From assembly GCA_051294375.1 (NCBI GenBank), contig CM119265.1:12141866-12205865 (forward strand): DNA of 64,000 nucleotides, given 5' to 3'. The translations under genes were made by a program, and so were the position numbers. The notes beneath the pieces are model-generated. The model made no database searches, was not told where the DNA came from, and was given only the letters and a program-made list of their open reading frames with translations. This stretch comes from Paraspadella gotoi. Its lineage: Eukaryota > Chaetognatha. Numbering within the stretch: the first letter of the stretch is position 1; each line of letters opens with the position of its first letter. Below, one piece after another: positions 21,142-31,575 of this stretch.

Positions 21142-23007
21142 ATGTTCCAAAACATGGAATCGAAAAAACGTCAAATATCGTCCTCGTTTTGCGACGACGT
21201 CGTGGACGATCGTAACCGTCACAAACGCGTCCTTTGCGATAAGGAAAACGAAGGCGTCGAAAATAGTTTCACGCGACGCGTCAAGCCCGAGAATAACTAC
21301 GTCCTGACTCCGCGCGGCATCTTGACGCTCTGCCACGATGTTTCCGCTTCGTCTCCGTCTTCGTCCCGGGGAGCATCCTCGCCGGCGACGCCCGCGACGG
21401 TCATGCGACGCCCTCTGTCCAAAACCGCCTCCGGAAATCTCGCTGCGTTTAATTCAGTCTGCGGGAATATTCTGTCTCCCGTGGGAGCGTCGACGCCGTT
21501 GAAAACGCCGCTAAGGACGGGTAATGTTGAAGACGCCGAACTGATCGACGTGGAAAAGATAGCGTCTTCAACGGAATCATCCGTCTGCTTCGACAACAGC
21601 TTCAACAGCCTCTCGTGGATTTCGCGCCTTTTTGACGACGACCGCCACGCCCACTCCGACGCCGCCCGACGCCGTTTACTTCCCGATTCGCTTCACGTCC
21701 CCTTCAACACAGTGGGTCGATCTCGCGGCGTCCCAGTTTCCGCGCCGCCGCTTCATGCCAATCCGGCGCCGCTATTTGGTCTCGGCAACCGATACGTCCG
21801 CGAAGATTCCTACCGGCGCCGGGGAAAGACGCCGGGGGGGCGGACGAAATGGCGGCGAATGGCGCCGGAAGGGAAAGAAGACTCGAAGCCTTCAGAGACG
21901 GAAATCGGCGTCGCTCGCTCGGATTCGGTCGACGTCGCCGAGTCATCCCCATCTATCGGTGTCATGCAGGCGGCGGCGTCGCCTTCGACGACTTCGTTGT
22001 CATCCATGGCCTCAACTTCCTCAGCGATGTCTCATTTGTCGGTGTCGTCGTGGTCGGAGGACGACGACGACGACGACGTCTCCATCGGCGTCGAAGCCTG
22101 CGAAGATTCTACAATTCGCCCGACAAACTCGAACGCAGCTGACGTCTCCAATGACGCCGCTGCACCTAACGCAGTCGCTCCCGCCGGGGAAGACGCTGCA
22201 CCGCCGCGTCCAACTCACGTGACGCGTCACGATTTCGTCCCGCGTCACGACGACGAACTGAGAGCCGACGCCGGCGACGCCCTTCATCTGGAAGCGGCGT
22301 TTCCCGATCTCTGGGTCCAATGCGTTAATTTGCGAACCGGCGCCCGCGGCGTCATTCCTTCTGCCTTCTTGGCGCCGCTGGAAATGGAGGAAGAGGAAGA
22401 TGACCTCTGCGCTGCAGCTGCTGGTTCGGGCGTCGGAAAGGAAGCTGCTTGTGATGCGCCGGTCGAGGGTGACGTCTATCGATTCGAGGTCGAGTTTCTT
22501 GGTTCCGTAGAAGTAGCGCATCATCGCGGCGACGAAGTGTTGGTGGCGGCGATTCGCCAAGTGGCTCGTCAACGAAGTGGAGGCGGCGGCGACGCTCTCC
22601 GCTGCCTCATAGAAATTCATCGCAACGGAATCCGCATCACGGAGAAAGAGACGCCGACGAAGCCGCTCGGGCCTCTCAACAAGTTGACCAAGAGCGTCTC
22701 CAGGATGTTCAAGCTGGGCTTGAAAAGCGTCGAGGGCCTTGGCAAACCGCGGCGATCTCAGTTTCGCCACGATTACTTCTTCCCGCTGAAGAACGTTTCC
22801 TTTTGCGGATTCCATCCCGCGGTCGAGTCTCTCTTCGCCTTCATCACGCGACACCCGGTAGAGACAAGGTTCGCCGCCCACGTCGTACGGACCGCCGGCG
22901 GTTCCAGAGGGCTGGCCGAAGCCATGGGCAAAACCTTCGAGGATTCGTACCAGAACATGCTGAAGACAATGTCGGAGGCCGTCACCGAGGATATTTATTT
23001 GGAGTGA
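21142..23007 (+). CDS. JIP1: JNK-interacting protein 1/2 (MAPK8IP) scaffold, intronless
   Basis: A cytoplasmic scaffold that binds JNK-pathway kinases and the kinesin-1 light chain. It is 621 residues. The first ~355 are low-complexity Ser/Thr/Asp-rich. An SH3 domain at about 359-412 shows DFVPRHDDEL, LWVQCVNLRTGARGVIPSAF and the closing FLAP. A PTB domain at about 445-585 shows YRFEVEFLGSVEV, CLIEIHRNGIRI and FCGFHPAVESLFAFITRHP. The protein ends TEDIYLE, the C-terminal kinesin-light-chain motif conserved in JIP1/2. I could not identify the short JNK-docking D-site with confidence. No introns interrupt it, although vertebrate and fly homologues have many, so it may be a retrocopy that kept its frame or a lineage that lost its introns. 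The Met at 21154 has a better start context than the one at 21142. Confidence 0.85.
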   Translation: MFQNMESKKRQISSSFCDDVVDDRNRHKRVLCDKENEGVENSFTRRVKPENNYVLTPRGILTLCHDVSASSPSSSRGASSPATPATVMRRPLSKTASGNLAAFNSVCGNILSPVGASTPLKTPLRTGNVEDAELIDVEKIASSTESSVCFDNSFNSLSWISRLFDDDRHAHSDAARRRLLPDSLHVPFNTVGRSRGVPVSAPPLHANPAPLFGLGNRYVREDSYRRRGKTPGGRTKWRRMAPEGKEDSKPSETEIGVARSDSVDVAESSPSIGVMQAAASPSTTSLSSMASTSSAMSHLSVSSWSEDDDDDDVSIGVEACEDSTIRPTNSNAADVSNDAAAPNAVAPAGEDAAPPRPTHVTRHDFVPRHDDELRADAGDALHLEAAFPDLWVQCVNLRTGARGVIPSAFLAPLEMEEEEDDLCAAAAGSGVGKEAACDAPVEGDVYRFEVEFLGSVEVAHHRGDEVLVAAIRQVARQRSGGGGDALRCLIEIHRNGIRITEKETPTKPLGPLNKLTKSVSRMFKLGLKSVEGLGKPRRSQFRHDYFFPLKNVSFCGFHPAVESLFAFITRHPVETRFAAHVVRTAGGSRGLAEAMGKTFEDSYQNMLKTMSEAVTEDIYLE

Positions 23008-23400
23008 ATGGAGTTTTAATTTTATAATTGCGATTAAATTTTTATAAATTAACTAATATTAACCGATAGATCGGTTCATATTATTTGTACGTAATATTAA
23101 CTATCACATCAGTGCCTTCTTGTACATCAGTTTTTTTCTGTTGTTACCATTAATTTTAAACGGGAATAGATTGAGTTGTCCATTTTTTCGGTTTATAAAA
23201 TTTGATGTGAATTGGTTTTACTTTTTTCGTTTTTATTCTAATCCTGCGTTCTTTTCCCCCCAATTTCTATTTAAAAAAAAAACAGGTTGAATTAAAATCA
23301 TTTCATAAAAACACTTAATTGAAAAAAGAAACAAAGAAAAACTAAAAAAACTAAAACCGCTCAATTCGCTCTATAAAATCCCTTACCCCACTCCCCGATA

Positions 23401-23850
23401 ATGTCTTCGAGCCACACTCCCCGCGACCACTCGGACCTTCTCCGCTACTCGCCCCACGCCCCCTCGGCCGCGCCTCTCTCCGAGCGTCGACCCGCCAACC
23501 TCCTCGTCCACTCGGCTCACGCTCCGTCGGGCGGCGACTACGCCACGAAGCCCGCGCCCTTTGGAGAGGACGGCGTCTCCTTCTGGACGAGGGAGGGAAC
23601 GAAAGAGAGGAAGGAGCAAGAGGAGGAAGAGGAGGAGAAGGCGGCCAAGGAGAACGAGGCTCTGTGGAACGTCAAACGCCGAACGCCCGTCAAGATGCGG
23701 GAGGGAGAATTCGAGCAGGAGTTTCGTTCGCGGGGGAGCTATTCTGGTCGGGTCAAGGAGGGCGAGGAAGATGGAGCGGAGGAAAAGGAGCAGGAGAAAG
23801 TCCTGATCCCCCGACACATGAGAAACGATCCGATTTGGAATTTGAAATGA
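23401..23850 (+). CDS. hypothetical charged protein, 149 residues
   Basis: Not recognised. A single open frame with the same GC-rich codon style as the JIP-like gene about 390 bases upstream on the same strand. The N-terminal half has His-Ala-Pro repeats (RYSPHAPSAAP, HSAHAPSGGDY). The middle is a Glu/Lys-rich helix (REGTKERKEQEEEEEEKAAK). Two related Trp motifs, ALWNVKR and PIWNLK, occur, the second at the very C-terminus. There are no membrane segments or signal peptide. An AATAAA occurs at 24282-24287. The opposite strand is also open but Leu-rich and less plausible. Confidence 0.5.
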   Translation: MSSSHTPRDHSDLLRYSPHAPSAAPLSERRPANLLVHSAHAPSGGDYATKPAPFGEDGVSFWTREGTKERKEQEEEEEEKAAKENEALWNVKRRTPVKMREGEFEQEFRSRGSYSGRVKEGEEDGAEEKEQEKVLIPRHMRNDPIWNLK

Positions 23851-24660
23851 GCTCCCATGAAAATTTGGTATGAAGATTCTCCGATCGATAAAGGAGAGAG
23901 AGAGATATGGCGAGACATAAACTCTCTGATATTGATTTCTTTAGTCATGTGGTCTTTTAGTATTTTAGAATTTTAGTCTACCTATCAATGTTTAAACTTG
24001 TTAAGATAATCATGAAGCTTTGAACCGGTAGATTATGCAAAACTACTTTTTGTACGAATTTTTTTAGTTTCGAGAATTATAGATTTTGATACGTTTCGGT
24101 TGGTGAACAGCGTAATTTATATTTTATATCTCTTTGTAACAGAAGTCGCTTGGGCTATCGGTGACAATTCGTGTAAATTTAGTAAATGAATCGTTAACTT
24201 CTGTCTGTTTACCCAACCAAACCTTACTAGTACTTAGCGTTCTTTACTCGCTTCACATGCTCAAATTCATTCTAAATTAAAAATAAAAGTCAGAATTTTT
24301 TTTTTATTTTACTGAAAAAAATAAAAGTAGGTTTAGTTCATATTAGGCCTCAGGCTAATATATAGAAATATAGCTATATATAGAAATGGAGAAAAAAATT
24401 ATGGCTAAATTTTGGTTTGTAACTGTTTGTCAATTACTATAAAAAAAAAACTTGCATAAATAAGTACGAAAGACAGAACCATGTTATCAGCATTCTGTTC
24501 TCGGTCCGCAACGCCACGCTCGCCTTTCGATCCAGCTCTGACCAGGAGATCCCTCGTGTGGCGTCGTTGAACGGTGGACCGATACACAATCAATATCGTG
24601 ATTACACAATCAAATACAAAATGAATTATGCAACTGATAGTAGACACAAAAGTTAGAAAT
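23851..24660. other. AT-rich spacer
   Basis: Mostly AT-rich. A short GC-richer patch at 24490-24580 reads on the minus strand as possible coding (ISWSELDRKASVALRTENRM), but there is no recognisable family or splice context. Confidence 0.4.
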
Positions 24661-24676
24661 ATACATACATATTTCA

Positions 24677-25097
24677 TACAATTGAAACATTCTTTGAAAT
24701 ATTTTCCTCTTCATTGATAGGGAAGTCAGGTGAATAAACGTGACTGCGAAAGAGTCTTGATTGAAAGCTTGCAGGGACCTGCTATGTCATTATCTTGTAA
24801 GAGTGATGGAGGCCTTAAACCACCAAAGCCTGTCCTAAGTCAGGGGCAAGATAGCTTATTTATTAAATGAATGGATAATTTTTATATTGGTTGTACCAAT
24901 TTCATAAAATTCAGCTCCTTGTATTTTGATGCTAGTGCGGAGTACAATAAGTATTCCCCGATCTAATACTTAAGGGAGTTGTCTTTTCATACAATTGAAA
25001 CATTCTTTGAAATATTTTCCTGTCCTAAGTCAGGGGCAAGATAGCTTATTTATTAAATGAATGGATAATTTTTATATTGGTTGTACCAATTTCATAC
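24677..25097. repeat. partially duplicated SINE-like repeat with a palindromic tail
   Basis: Segments ATACAATTGAAACATTCTTT and CTAAGTCAGGGGCAAGATAG, each with flanking sequence, occur twice (about 24677/24988 and 24835/25024). Both copies end in ATGAATGGATAATTTTTATA then TTGGTTGTACCAATTTCATA. TTGGT-TGT-ACCAA is a small hairpin. The same tail recurs at 60098-60140. The upstream GGAGGCCTTAAACC body faintly resembles the SINE at 58.4 kb. Confidence 0.6.
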
Positions 25098-25099
25098 AG

Positions 25100-26160
25100 A
25101 TATGACACAATGAAAAATGTGGCGAAAATGTCTCGTGCTGATTTTGTCGCTTTAAAAATGTTTTTGAGCCAAATTAATTAATTGTTATTTTTGGTAATAT
25201 GTGCGATATATATTACTGGACATTACTGTGTCTGACCATAATCCTTGACCATCAACAAAAAAGCTAACTAGATCAAAAATAGTAAAAAAGATAAAGCAAT
25301 ATAGCTCGAAACGCTTACAAAATTTTAGACCATTGCTTTTATAAATGTAAAAAGAATATTAATATTATTAAAACAAAACTTTAACGATAACTTAATAGTT
25401 AACCGAGACCAAGATGAATATTTTTTACCCATCATTTCCTCAATTTATATGAATGATTAGCTTGTAATTAGTCAATTAATCTAAATAATAATATGACAAA
25501 TTCATTTTCATTTTTTTTTTTATGAATGGGAAGTTTTCTCTGCTTACTCCCCTTATGTCTAATTATCTAATATTTTAGAGGTATTTTTAAAAGCCTTATA
25601 TAATTACTATATTTTTTTTTTTTAATTCTTTCAAACAAAAACAACATCATAAAAACATTTTAAATTAATAAAAAAAAATTGATTAAATGATTTTTAAAAA
25701 AAATATTTTAAAACTTGAGAATAATGGATTTCGAGTAAGGAAAAAAATTTTGCAATTCTAAAAAAATCAGCCTCAAGCTAGCGGTAGCCGACCAAATTCA
25801 AATTTTAATGGGAACAGCATTAAACTAATCCATTATTGGTATTAATTATTGTGTTAAAATATTTTTTTGCAAAAATGTTCCAAACCATGAGTAATTCGCT
25901 AATTAATATTATTAAATCGCTATATAATGTCAAGAATTTTTTTTGGATATTTTAAGTTTTTTTAATTGATTTTGATAGAGCTTAAAAAGTTAAGCAAAAA
26001 ATATAATTACAACTTTTTGTATTAATCCTTTCTTTTGTTGTTTGTTGAGATTAATTAAAAACGAAAATTTTTGTGTAACAACAAAAAGTTTTTTATTAAC
26101 TGGTACCAGCTCATTTTGAGCTCTTTCTTTACTTATTTTTCTCTACCTCTTATCTTAACT
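25100..26160. other. AT-rich spacer
   Basis: Very AT-rich with poly-A/T runs. I see no gene or recognisable repeat. Confidence 0.5.
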
Positions 26161-26162
26161 AG

Positions 26163-27328
26163 AGTTCCGAAAACCGTTAATTTTTTAGGAAATTCGCTTA
26201 ACCGTTAAAACTAACATTTTAACGGTTAACCGTTAAGATCGGTTAATTTTATAATTTAACTTTAAATTTAAATATTAAGATTTAAACAAAATAAAGTATT
26301 TAATGGTATTTTCTCTTTAACTCTGGCTCTTGAATGCGCTGATAAAGACTTGAAACAGAGTCGAAACATGTCTATTCTTTATGTCAAATAAAATTGTTAT
26401 AACAAAACAAATATTTTGCTAATCTCATAACACAACGAAACGAAAGGATACCATCAAATTCTAATTCTATATTTTGTTTTCTCTTCTCTCTTTTGCTTTC
26501 TCTTTTCTTTCTCTACTTCTTCTATCCCCATTTTTTTGTAGTTGTTAGTTTCTTAAACGCTTTTTTTCTGTTGTTATCTTTCATAAACTATGACCAATGG
26601 TCATTGACCATAAATATAATATGAATTTTAATTTATTGATAGACTGTTGATTTATCGATTGATCAAAATATTTATTGATTAATAAATATATTTTTCAGTT
26701 TAATTAAAAAGTATATCATCATTATTCTTTTTATGTCTTTTTTAAGATTCGTTCCTTCTATTATTAATTTTTAAATTTTTAAAAAAATTTTTCATTCATT
26801 CGGTTTTATTTCATTTGCTTCTTTAAATTTTTAAAGAGGGAAAGAAAAAGAGAGAAAAAGTAAAATAAGAGGGATTATTTATTTTTAGCTAAATTGAATA
26901 TATTATATTGCATGAAAGGCAAAAAAAGGGAAAAGGCAAAAGCAAAGGCGAAAAGGAGAGAAAGAGGGGGAAAGAAAAGGAAAAAGTGAGAAAGAAAAAG
27001 AAAGAAACAGGAGAGGTAAATAAAGGGGAAGAAAGAATAAGAGAGAGATGAGAATAGAAAAAAGGAGAATATAACAAAGGAAAAAAGCAGGGAAAATTGG
27101 AGAAGAGAGAGAGGGGTAAAAATATGGTAAGAAGGGGAGAGAGAATAAAGAGAGAACAGAAAAAAATAGTTTTTTTTTTAAATTTAAAGATTTCATACCA
27201 AAAATGAAAAAAATCACATTTGAAAATTAACCGAATTTAACCGTTAAAATGAATATATTAACGGTTAAGTTAAAATTATTTTTAACCGTTAATAACCGTT
27301 AACAGTTAACGGTTATCGGAACACTAAT
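26163..27328. mobile_element. 1.2 kb repeat with inverted AACCGTTAA ends, copy 2
   Basis: The left end (TTCCGAAAACCGTTAA, TTAACGGTTAACCGTTAAG) and right end (GTTAACGGTTATCGGAACAC) are imperfect inverted repeats with several internal AACCGTTAA motifs. The interior from about 26450 aligns with 14950-15925. A hammerhead-like core lies inside near the left end. No protein is encoded. It could be a non-autonomous DNA transposon (MITE-like) or a retroelement derivative. Confidence 0.5.
26339..26372 (+). ncRNA. hammerhead-ribozyme-like motif (degenerate)
   Basis: CTGATAAAGACT, a short loop, AGTC, GAAAC, ATGTC. The position that is usually G in CUGANGA is A here, so activity is doubtful. The downstream AATAAAATTGTTATAACAAA recurs after the motif at 39.3 kb. 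Confidence 0.35.
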
Positions 27329-27424
27329 CTTAACTATCCTCACAAACTATTCTTTTCCATTTCATTTTCAATATTTCACTATTTCAAAAATGCACAAACA
27401 GCCTAATTTAATTTATTTCAATCT

Positions 27425-27720
27425 TTGTTATGTCTAGTTTATAATACTATTTACTTTGTTGTACATTGCCTAATGTATACTATTATTTCTCTCTCTCTGT
27501 GTCTCTCTCTCTCCCTTTTCACCAATTTCACATTCACTCTCCTTTTCATCCTGTCCTCATCTTCACCTGTCCTCACATCTGACCACTTTCCTTTACTAAA
27601 TTCTTTGTTGGAACTCTCTCTCTCTCTCTCTCAATGTTTGTGAAATAAATTATTTGTGATTTCAAATGCTGATAAAGGCTTGAGTTGTAAGCCGAAACAT
27701 GTCCAAAGTTAATAAAAAAC
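27425..27720 (+). repeat. pyrimidine-tract repeat family copy ending in a hammerhead-like core
   Basis: Order of parts: TTGTTGTACATTG, (TC)n, CACCAATTTCACATTCAC, CTGTCCTCACATCTGACCAC, TTCTTTGTTGGAACTC, (TC)n, then the core at 27669. The same order and words occur at 38.85-39.31 kb and, inverted, at 56.9-57.2 kb. It lies immediately upstream of the Penelope-like reading frame. Confidence 0.65.
27669..27703 (+). ncRNA. hammerhead-ribozyme-like motif upstream of the Penelope-like element
   Basis: CTGATAA, AGGCTT, loop, AAGCC, GAAAC, ATGTC. Stem II pairs GGCTT with AAGCC. The core has A in place of the conserved G of CUGANGA. It sits about 200 bases before the first Penelope-like frame, the position expected from published work on hammerheads in Penelope elements. 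Confidence 0.45.
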
Positions 27721-27885
27721 TTCGTTTTTAATTAATCTCAACAAACAACAAAAGAAAGGATTAATACAATGTCTACCGATCAAACAACAGTTCCGTAAAA
27801 GCGCAAATCAACAAATTATCGCACATTTCCCAATCTCTCTCTCGTTGGTCAAACCACTTATATTTTTCACTCTCTTGTCGCAAAT

Positions 27886-29186
27886 ATGACGTCATCCAAA
27901 ACGCGATACGGATTCATTACAAGTCGAAACGGGACAGAGATCAACAGATCCTCGAACAGACAAAACGGCGTCTGCTGTCAAGCTTCATCAATCGATGCCA
28001 GCAATGCTCGCACGGCTCCGACCCGAACGTCGACGGCTTCAAGACTCCCTAACCCGCCTTCTCCCTCCAGAGGAACTGGGTCGATGGCTTCGGCTCATCG
28101 AGGACGACGCCACGCGGGTTTTCCGGGCAACAAAGGACCGTCACAAGCAGAAGCTGGAGAAACTCCGACTGCGGCAAGCCCAAATCAAACTCGAAAAGGA
28201 TAGACGATGGCGACGACGCAACAAGCTTTTCCGCATCTCTGACGACGAGCTCCGGGAGGCCCAAGGATGCTGGCTATCGAATCATTCCGATCACACTCTA
28301 ACGGAAGATGAAGAGTCTATTCTACGAATTTTTAATACGCCTTTTAATATTCCTGTCGATAACCTCATTGTCGGCATTGAGACAGGAGCCCGGCTCCTGG
28401 ATCAAAGACCCGAAGCGGCGGCAACCCTTCGGGCGGAGGCGGCGCGGGTGCTCATCGCCAAACGAGCCCCGCCCCCCATCCAACGTCGGTATGAGTGAGC
28501 GCAAGGCCATTGCCTCACTCAAGCGCAATCATGGTTCACCCCGCAGACAAGGGGCGAGCTGCGGTAGTCATGAACGCTCATGATTACAAATCCAAAGTGC
28601 TAACAATGCTATCAGACAATGAAACGTATAAGCCTTTGGCAAAGGATCCGACTCTTGCCTACAGAGCCAAGATCCAGACGGTGACAAGCAATATACGTGA
28701 ATACTGCACCCCGTCAGTATTTCACAGAGTCAACCCTGACTCTACGCAGCCGCCTCTTTTCTTCGGTCAGCCGAAGGTTCATAAGCCCAGGAATATATAT
28801 ATTATAATTATATAATAATATATATATTATATATTATACAATGGAATGACAAAGGAGTTGGGACGCATTCTCACTCCTCTTGTTGGCAACCAACACCACC
28901 TCAAAAATTCTCTAGATCTGACAGAAAAGTTGCAGCATCACTAAGTGCCTGATACTCATCTCTTGGTCTCATGTGATTTACAAAGCATGTTTACAAATAT
29001 ACCTCAGGGCCTGGCGTTAGCCTCCGCAGAGCGCCGCCTGAGAGGAGACCGGACATTGCATGAGCGTACGCCAATACAATTGGATGATATCATGGCATTG
29101 CTGCGGCTGGACATGGAACTGGCGTACTTCAGGTTCGATGGACGGTACTATGCCCAGCCTGGTGGCTTAGGGATGGGAAACACCGG
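27886..29186 (+). mobile_element. Penelope-like retroelement (PLE), frameshifted and 3' truncated
   Basis: The N-terminal domain (HTLTEDEESILRIF, FNIPVDNLIVGIE) is followed by the reverse-transcriptase start (MVHPADKGRAAVVMNAHDYK, LFFGQPKVHKP). RT core segments follow (ELGRILTPLVG, LLVSCDLQSMFTNIP, YYAQPGGLGMG). Several frame changes, an in-frame stop near 28942 and an AT-rich insertion at 28795-28845 interrupt it. The sequence ends just after GLGMG, so the catalytic YADD-type motif and the GIY-YIG endonuclease are missing. It is a dead copy, but the N-terminal and RT motifs are diagnostic of the PLE class. Confidence 0.85.
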
Positions 29187-29409
29187 AATTAATTTTATTA
29201 GAAATATCCTGTCCAGCACAAAAGATTACAATTTCATGCGAATTTAAATCTCGATGAATATAACCAGTTGGACCAATTAGGTCTCTAATTAATGCCCCAC
29301 TGTAAGCAGATACATCTAAATGTGTCAATTTACTACTCTGTAATAAATTAGCTAAACAGTCTTCTGGGATTTTTTGACAAATAGAATCAGATAATAATAA
29401 AGCACGCAT
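29167..29409 (-). CDS. hypothetical fragment (AT-rich codons)
   Basis: An 80-residue minus-strand open frame containing CLANLLQSSKLTHLDVSAYS, with a leucine spacing loosely like a leucine-rich repeat. It starts exactly where the Penelope homology breaks off, so it may belong to whatever sequence replaced the lost 3' end. Codon usage is AT-rich, unlike the resident genes. Function unknown. Confidence 0.25.
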   Translation of the reverse strand: MRALLLSDSICQKIPEDCLANLLQSSKLTHLDVSAYSGALIRDLIGPTGYIHRDLNSHEIVIFCAGQDISNKINSGVSHP

Positions 29410-30212
29410 GAGAAATAATGTTAGGGAAAAAGTTGCAAATTAAGTCAAAAATGACGTAGTTTATATGATAAGGCTGCATCAACTGAAGTTCAATACACGC
29501 TTTATCAATGAATAAAGAAACAATTTATAAAAAATCCCTGAAAAGAAAAAATACAAAGTATAGTAATAGCGCGAAGAAAGGTAAAGATTGTGACAAGAAA
29601 ATAAGCATTCAAAAGTCAGCGGTTAAGTTCCGGCCTTCCTCTCTTGTTCACTCGGTTTCGGTACTCTCTTAAGGCTGAGTTGAGGCGATTAAGAACGTCC
29701 ATCATCACGGTAGGGCAGAGATGATATAAAAGAAACAAAAAAGTGCCATCTTGGAAACCTGCAAAATTTTAAAGTACACCTATGAGGCACTCCCTGTGAT
29801 AGGTTAGCAAATTCCGGTAAAGGCAGGTTTTTTTTTTAAAAGTAGTTGAAGTTTTTTTATTTTTTTTTTAACTTAAATCTGAACCAAGAACTTAATTTTT
29901 ACAATTGTCACATAAAATTATATTGTTATATATCAAACATTATCTACGCGACAAGAGCTTTAATTTAAGACCACTCAACTTTCTACGACTTTGCATTGTT
30001 GCGTTATTTATAAAAATAACTTATGTTTTAAAAAATTAGGTTAAATGATTTATAATTACATGGTGTAATAATACTCCGTATAAATTAAATTTAAACAACG
30101 TCAACTATTTTAATACCTTAAAAAATGTACAAGATTCAATATAAAGATTAAAAGAATAGAAAATTTAAGTGTTCAAATATGATTGGAATTGTAGGTTTCG
30201 ACGGCCTTGAGC

Positions 30213-30359
30213 CTGTGGGAAGATTGAGGACGGCCATAAACCGCTTTGGGACCTTGAAACCCATCTAGCCTAGTTCCAAGCCCAGGACCCTTTCCCGGCT
30301 GATAGAAGGGTTAATTAAGTTTGTGCCTAGTCACCTTAAGCCCACATAGCGCCTTATTC
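30213..30359 (+). mobile_element. SINE fragment (family of 58.33-58.62 kb) inserted in the left arm
   Basis: Contains GGACGGCCATAAACCGCTTT, CCAAGCCCAGGACCC and AGCGCCTTATTC, matching the body and 3' end of the SINE at 58.33-58.62 kb read on its own strand. The tRNA-like head is missing. It starts exactly where the left inverted-repeat arm stops matching the right arm. Confidence 0.7.
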
Positions 30360-30654
30360 ACTTATATCCATGTCTAATTTTGTTTTTAATCAGGGTAACG
30401 AGTGTCGAACACTTATCAAGAACAGATGTTTTGATGAATATAATTCCTGAAGAGCATTATAACTACTTTAAGGCGTTTGAAGCATTTAATTCAGTTGTTG
30501 GTACCTGTTTTGGATGTGATGGTCGGTAAAAAGATTTACAACCAAGAATAAAAAAACCCTTATTGTAAAAACTATTTTCTGCCTGTTTAAGATCCGAATT
30601 ACAGAACATATATCTTTATGTATAGACTTTCGATTTCGTTGTTTTTTAGCATTT

Positions 30655-30822
30655 AGGAAAAACAGTTTTAATGTGGCAACGAATTTTATTGACAAGTAAG
30701 TCGGACATGTTTCGACTCTTATATGCTGATGAAGACTCTAACTCTATAAGAGTCGAAACATGTCCGACTTACTTGTCAATAAAATTCGTTACCACATTAA
30801 AACTGTTTTTCCTAAAAGAACA
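30655..30822 (+). repeat. fold-back hairpin carrying a hammerhead-like core
   Basis: About 72 bases on the left (AATGTGGCAACGAATTTTAT, CGGACATGTTTCGACTCTTA) are the reverse complement of the right side (TAAGAGTCGAAACATGTCCG, ATAAAATTCGTTACCACATT). The loop holds the motif at 30726. The unit interrupts the transposon protein, so it inserted later. Confidence 0.7.
30726..30765 (+). ncRNA. hammerhead-ribozyme-like motif, best core
   Basis: CTGATGA, A, GACTC, loop, GAGTC, GAAAC, AT, GTC. Stem II is a five-base-pair match, and AC/GU can form a two-base-pair stem III before the cleavable C. The extra A after CTGATGA is the only departure from the core. It sits inside the inverted repeat at 30655-30822. 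Confidence 0.5.
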
Positions 30823-31575
30823 TATATCAAAAAATTTGAAAATATTTACAAAAAGTTGAATTTATCCATTACAACCAAACTTCATATGGTATTTGAACAT
30901 GTGGAGGAAGAAATTGAGAGAAACGGTTTTGGCCTTGGATTGCTTAATGTTTCGACAGCAGAAAGTATTCATTCTGATTTTGAAAATCATTATGATGGAT
31001 ATCATGTCAAAAACAAATATTCAATAATGTACTTACAAAAAATGCTCAAGGCCGTCGAAACCTACACTTCCAATCATATTTGAACACTTAATTTTTCTAT
31101 TCTTTTAATTCTTATTATTGACATCTTGTTAACATTTTTAAGGTATTAAAACAGTTGACATTGTTTAAATTTAATTTATATGGAGTATTATTACACCATC
31201 ATGTCATTATGAATCATTTAACCTAATTTTTAAAAAAATAATAGTTATTTTTATAAATAACTCAATAATGCAAAGTCGCAGAAAGTTGAGAGTGGTCTTA
31301 AATTAAAGCTCTTGTCGCGTAGATAATGTTTGATATATAACAATATAATTTTATGAAATATAATTTTATGTGACAATTGTAAAAATTAAGTTCTTGGTTC
31401 AGAGGTAAGTTAAGAAAAAATAAAAAAACTTCAACTACTTTTTAAAAAAAAACCTGCCTTTACCGGAATTTGCTAACCTATCACAGGGACTGCCTCATAG
31501 GTGTACTTAAAAATTTTGCAGGTTTCCAAGATGGCACTTTTTTTGTTTCTTTTATATCATCTCTGCCCTACCGTG

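Larger units (their letters stand above)
29706..31575 (+). mobile_element. 1.9 kb transposon relic with ~510-bp terminal inverted repeats
   Basis: Left arm 29706-30212 and right arm 31044-31575 are reverse complements by eye. For example CACGGTAGGGCAGAG pairs with CTCTGCCCTACCGTG, and AGGTTTCGACGGCCTTGAGC pairs with its complement at 31044. Between them are two pieces of one protein, 30446-30529 (EEHYNYFKAFEAFNSVVGTC) and about 30841-31083 (KLHMVFEHVEEEIERNGFGL, AESIHSDFENHY). The words resemble an uncharacterised transposon protein common in invertebrates, with a conserved 'E(Q)A.ESIH.DF'-type segment. I cannot name the superfamily. The element was later hit by a SINE fragment (30213-30359) and by the hammerhead hairpin (30655-30822). 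Confidence 0.6.

Noticed and set aside
21632-22881. Long frames on both strands inside the JIP-like gene
   Set aside because: Shadows of a GC-rich coding region. The sense frame alone carries SH3 and PTB motifs.
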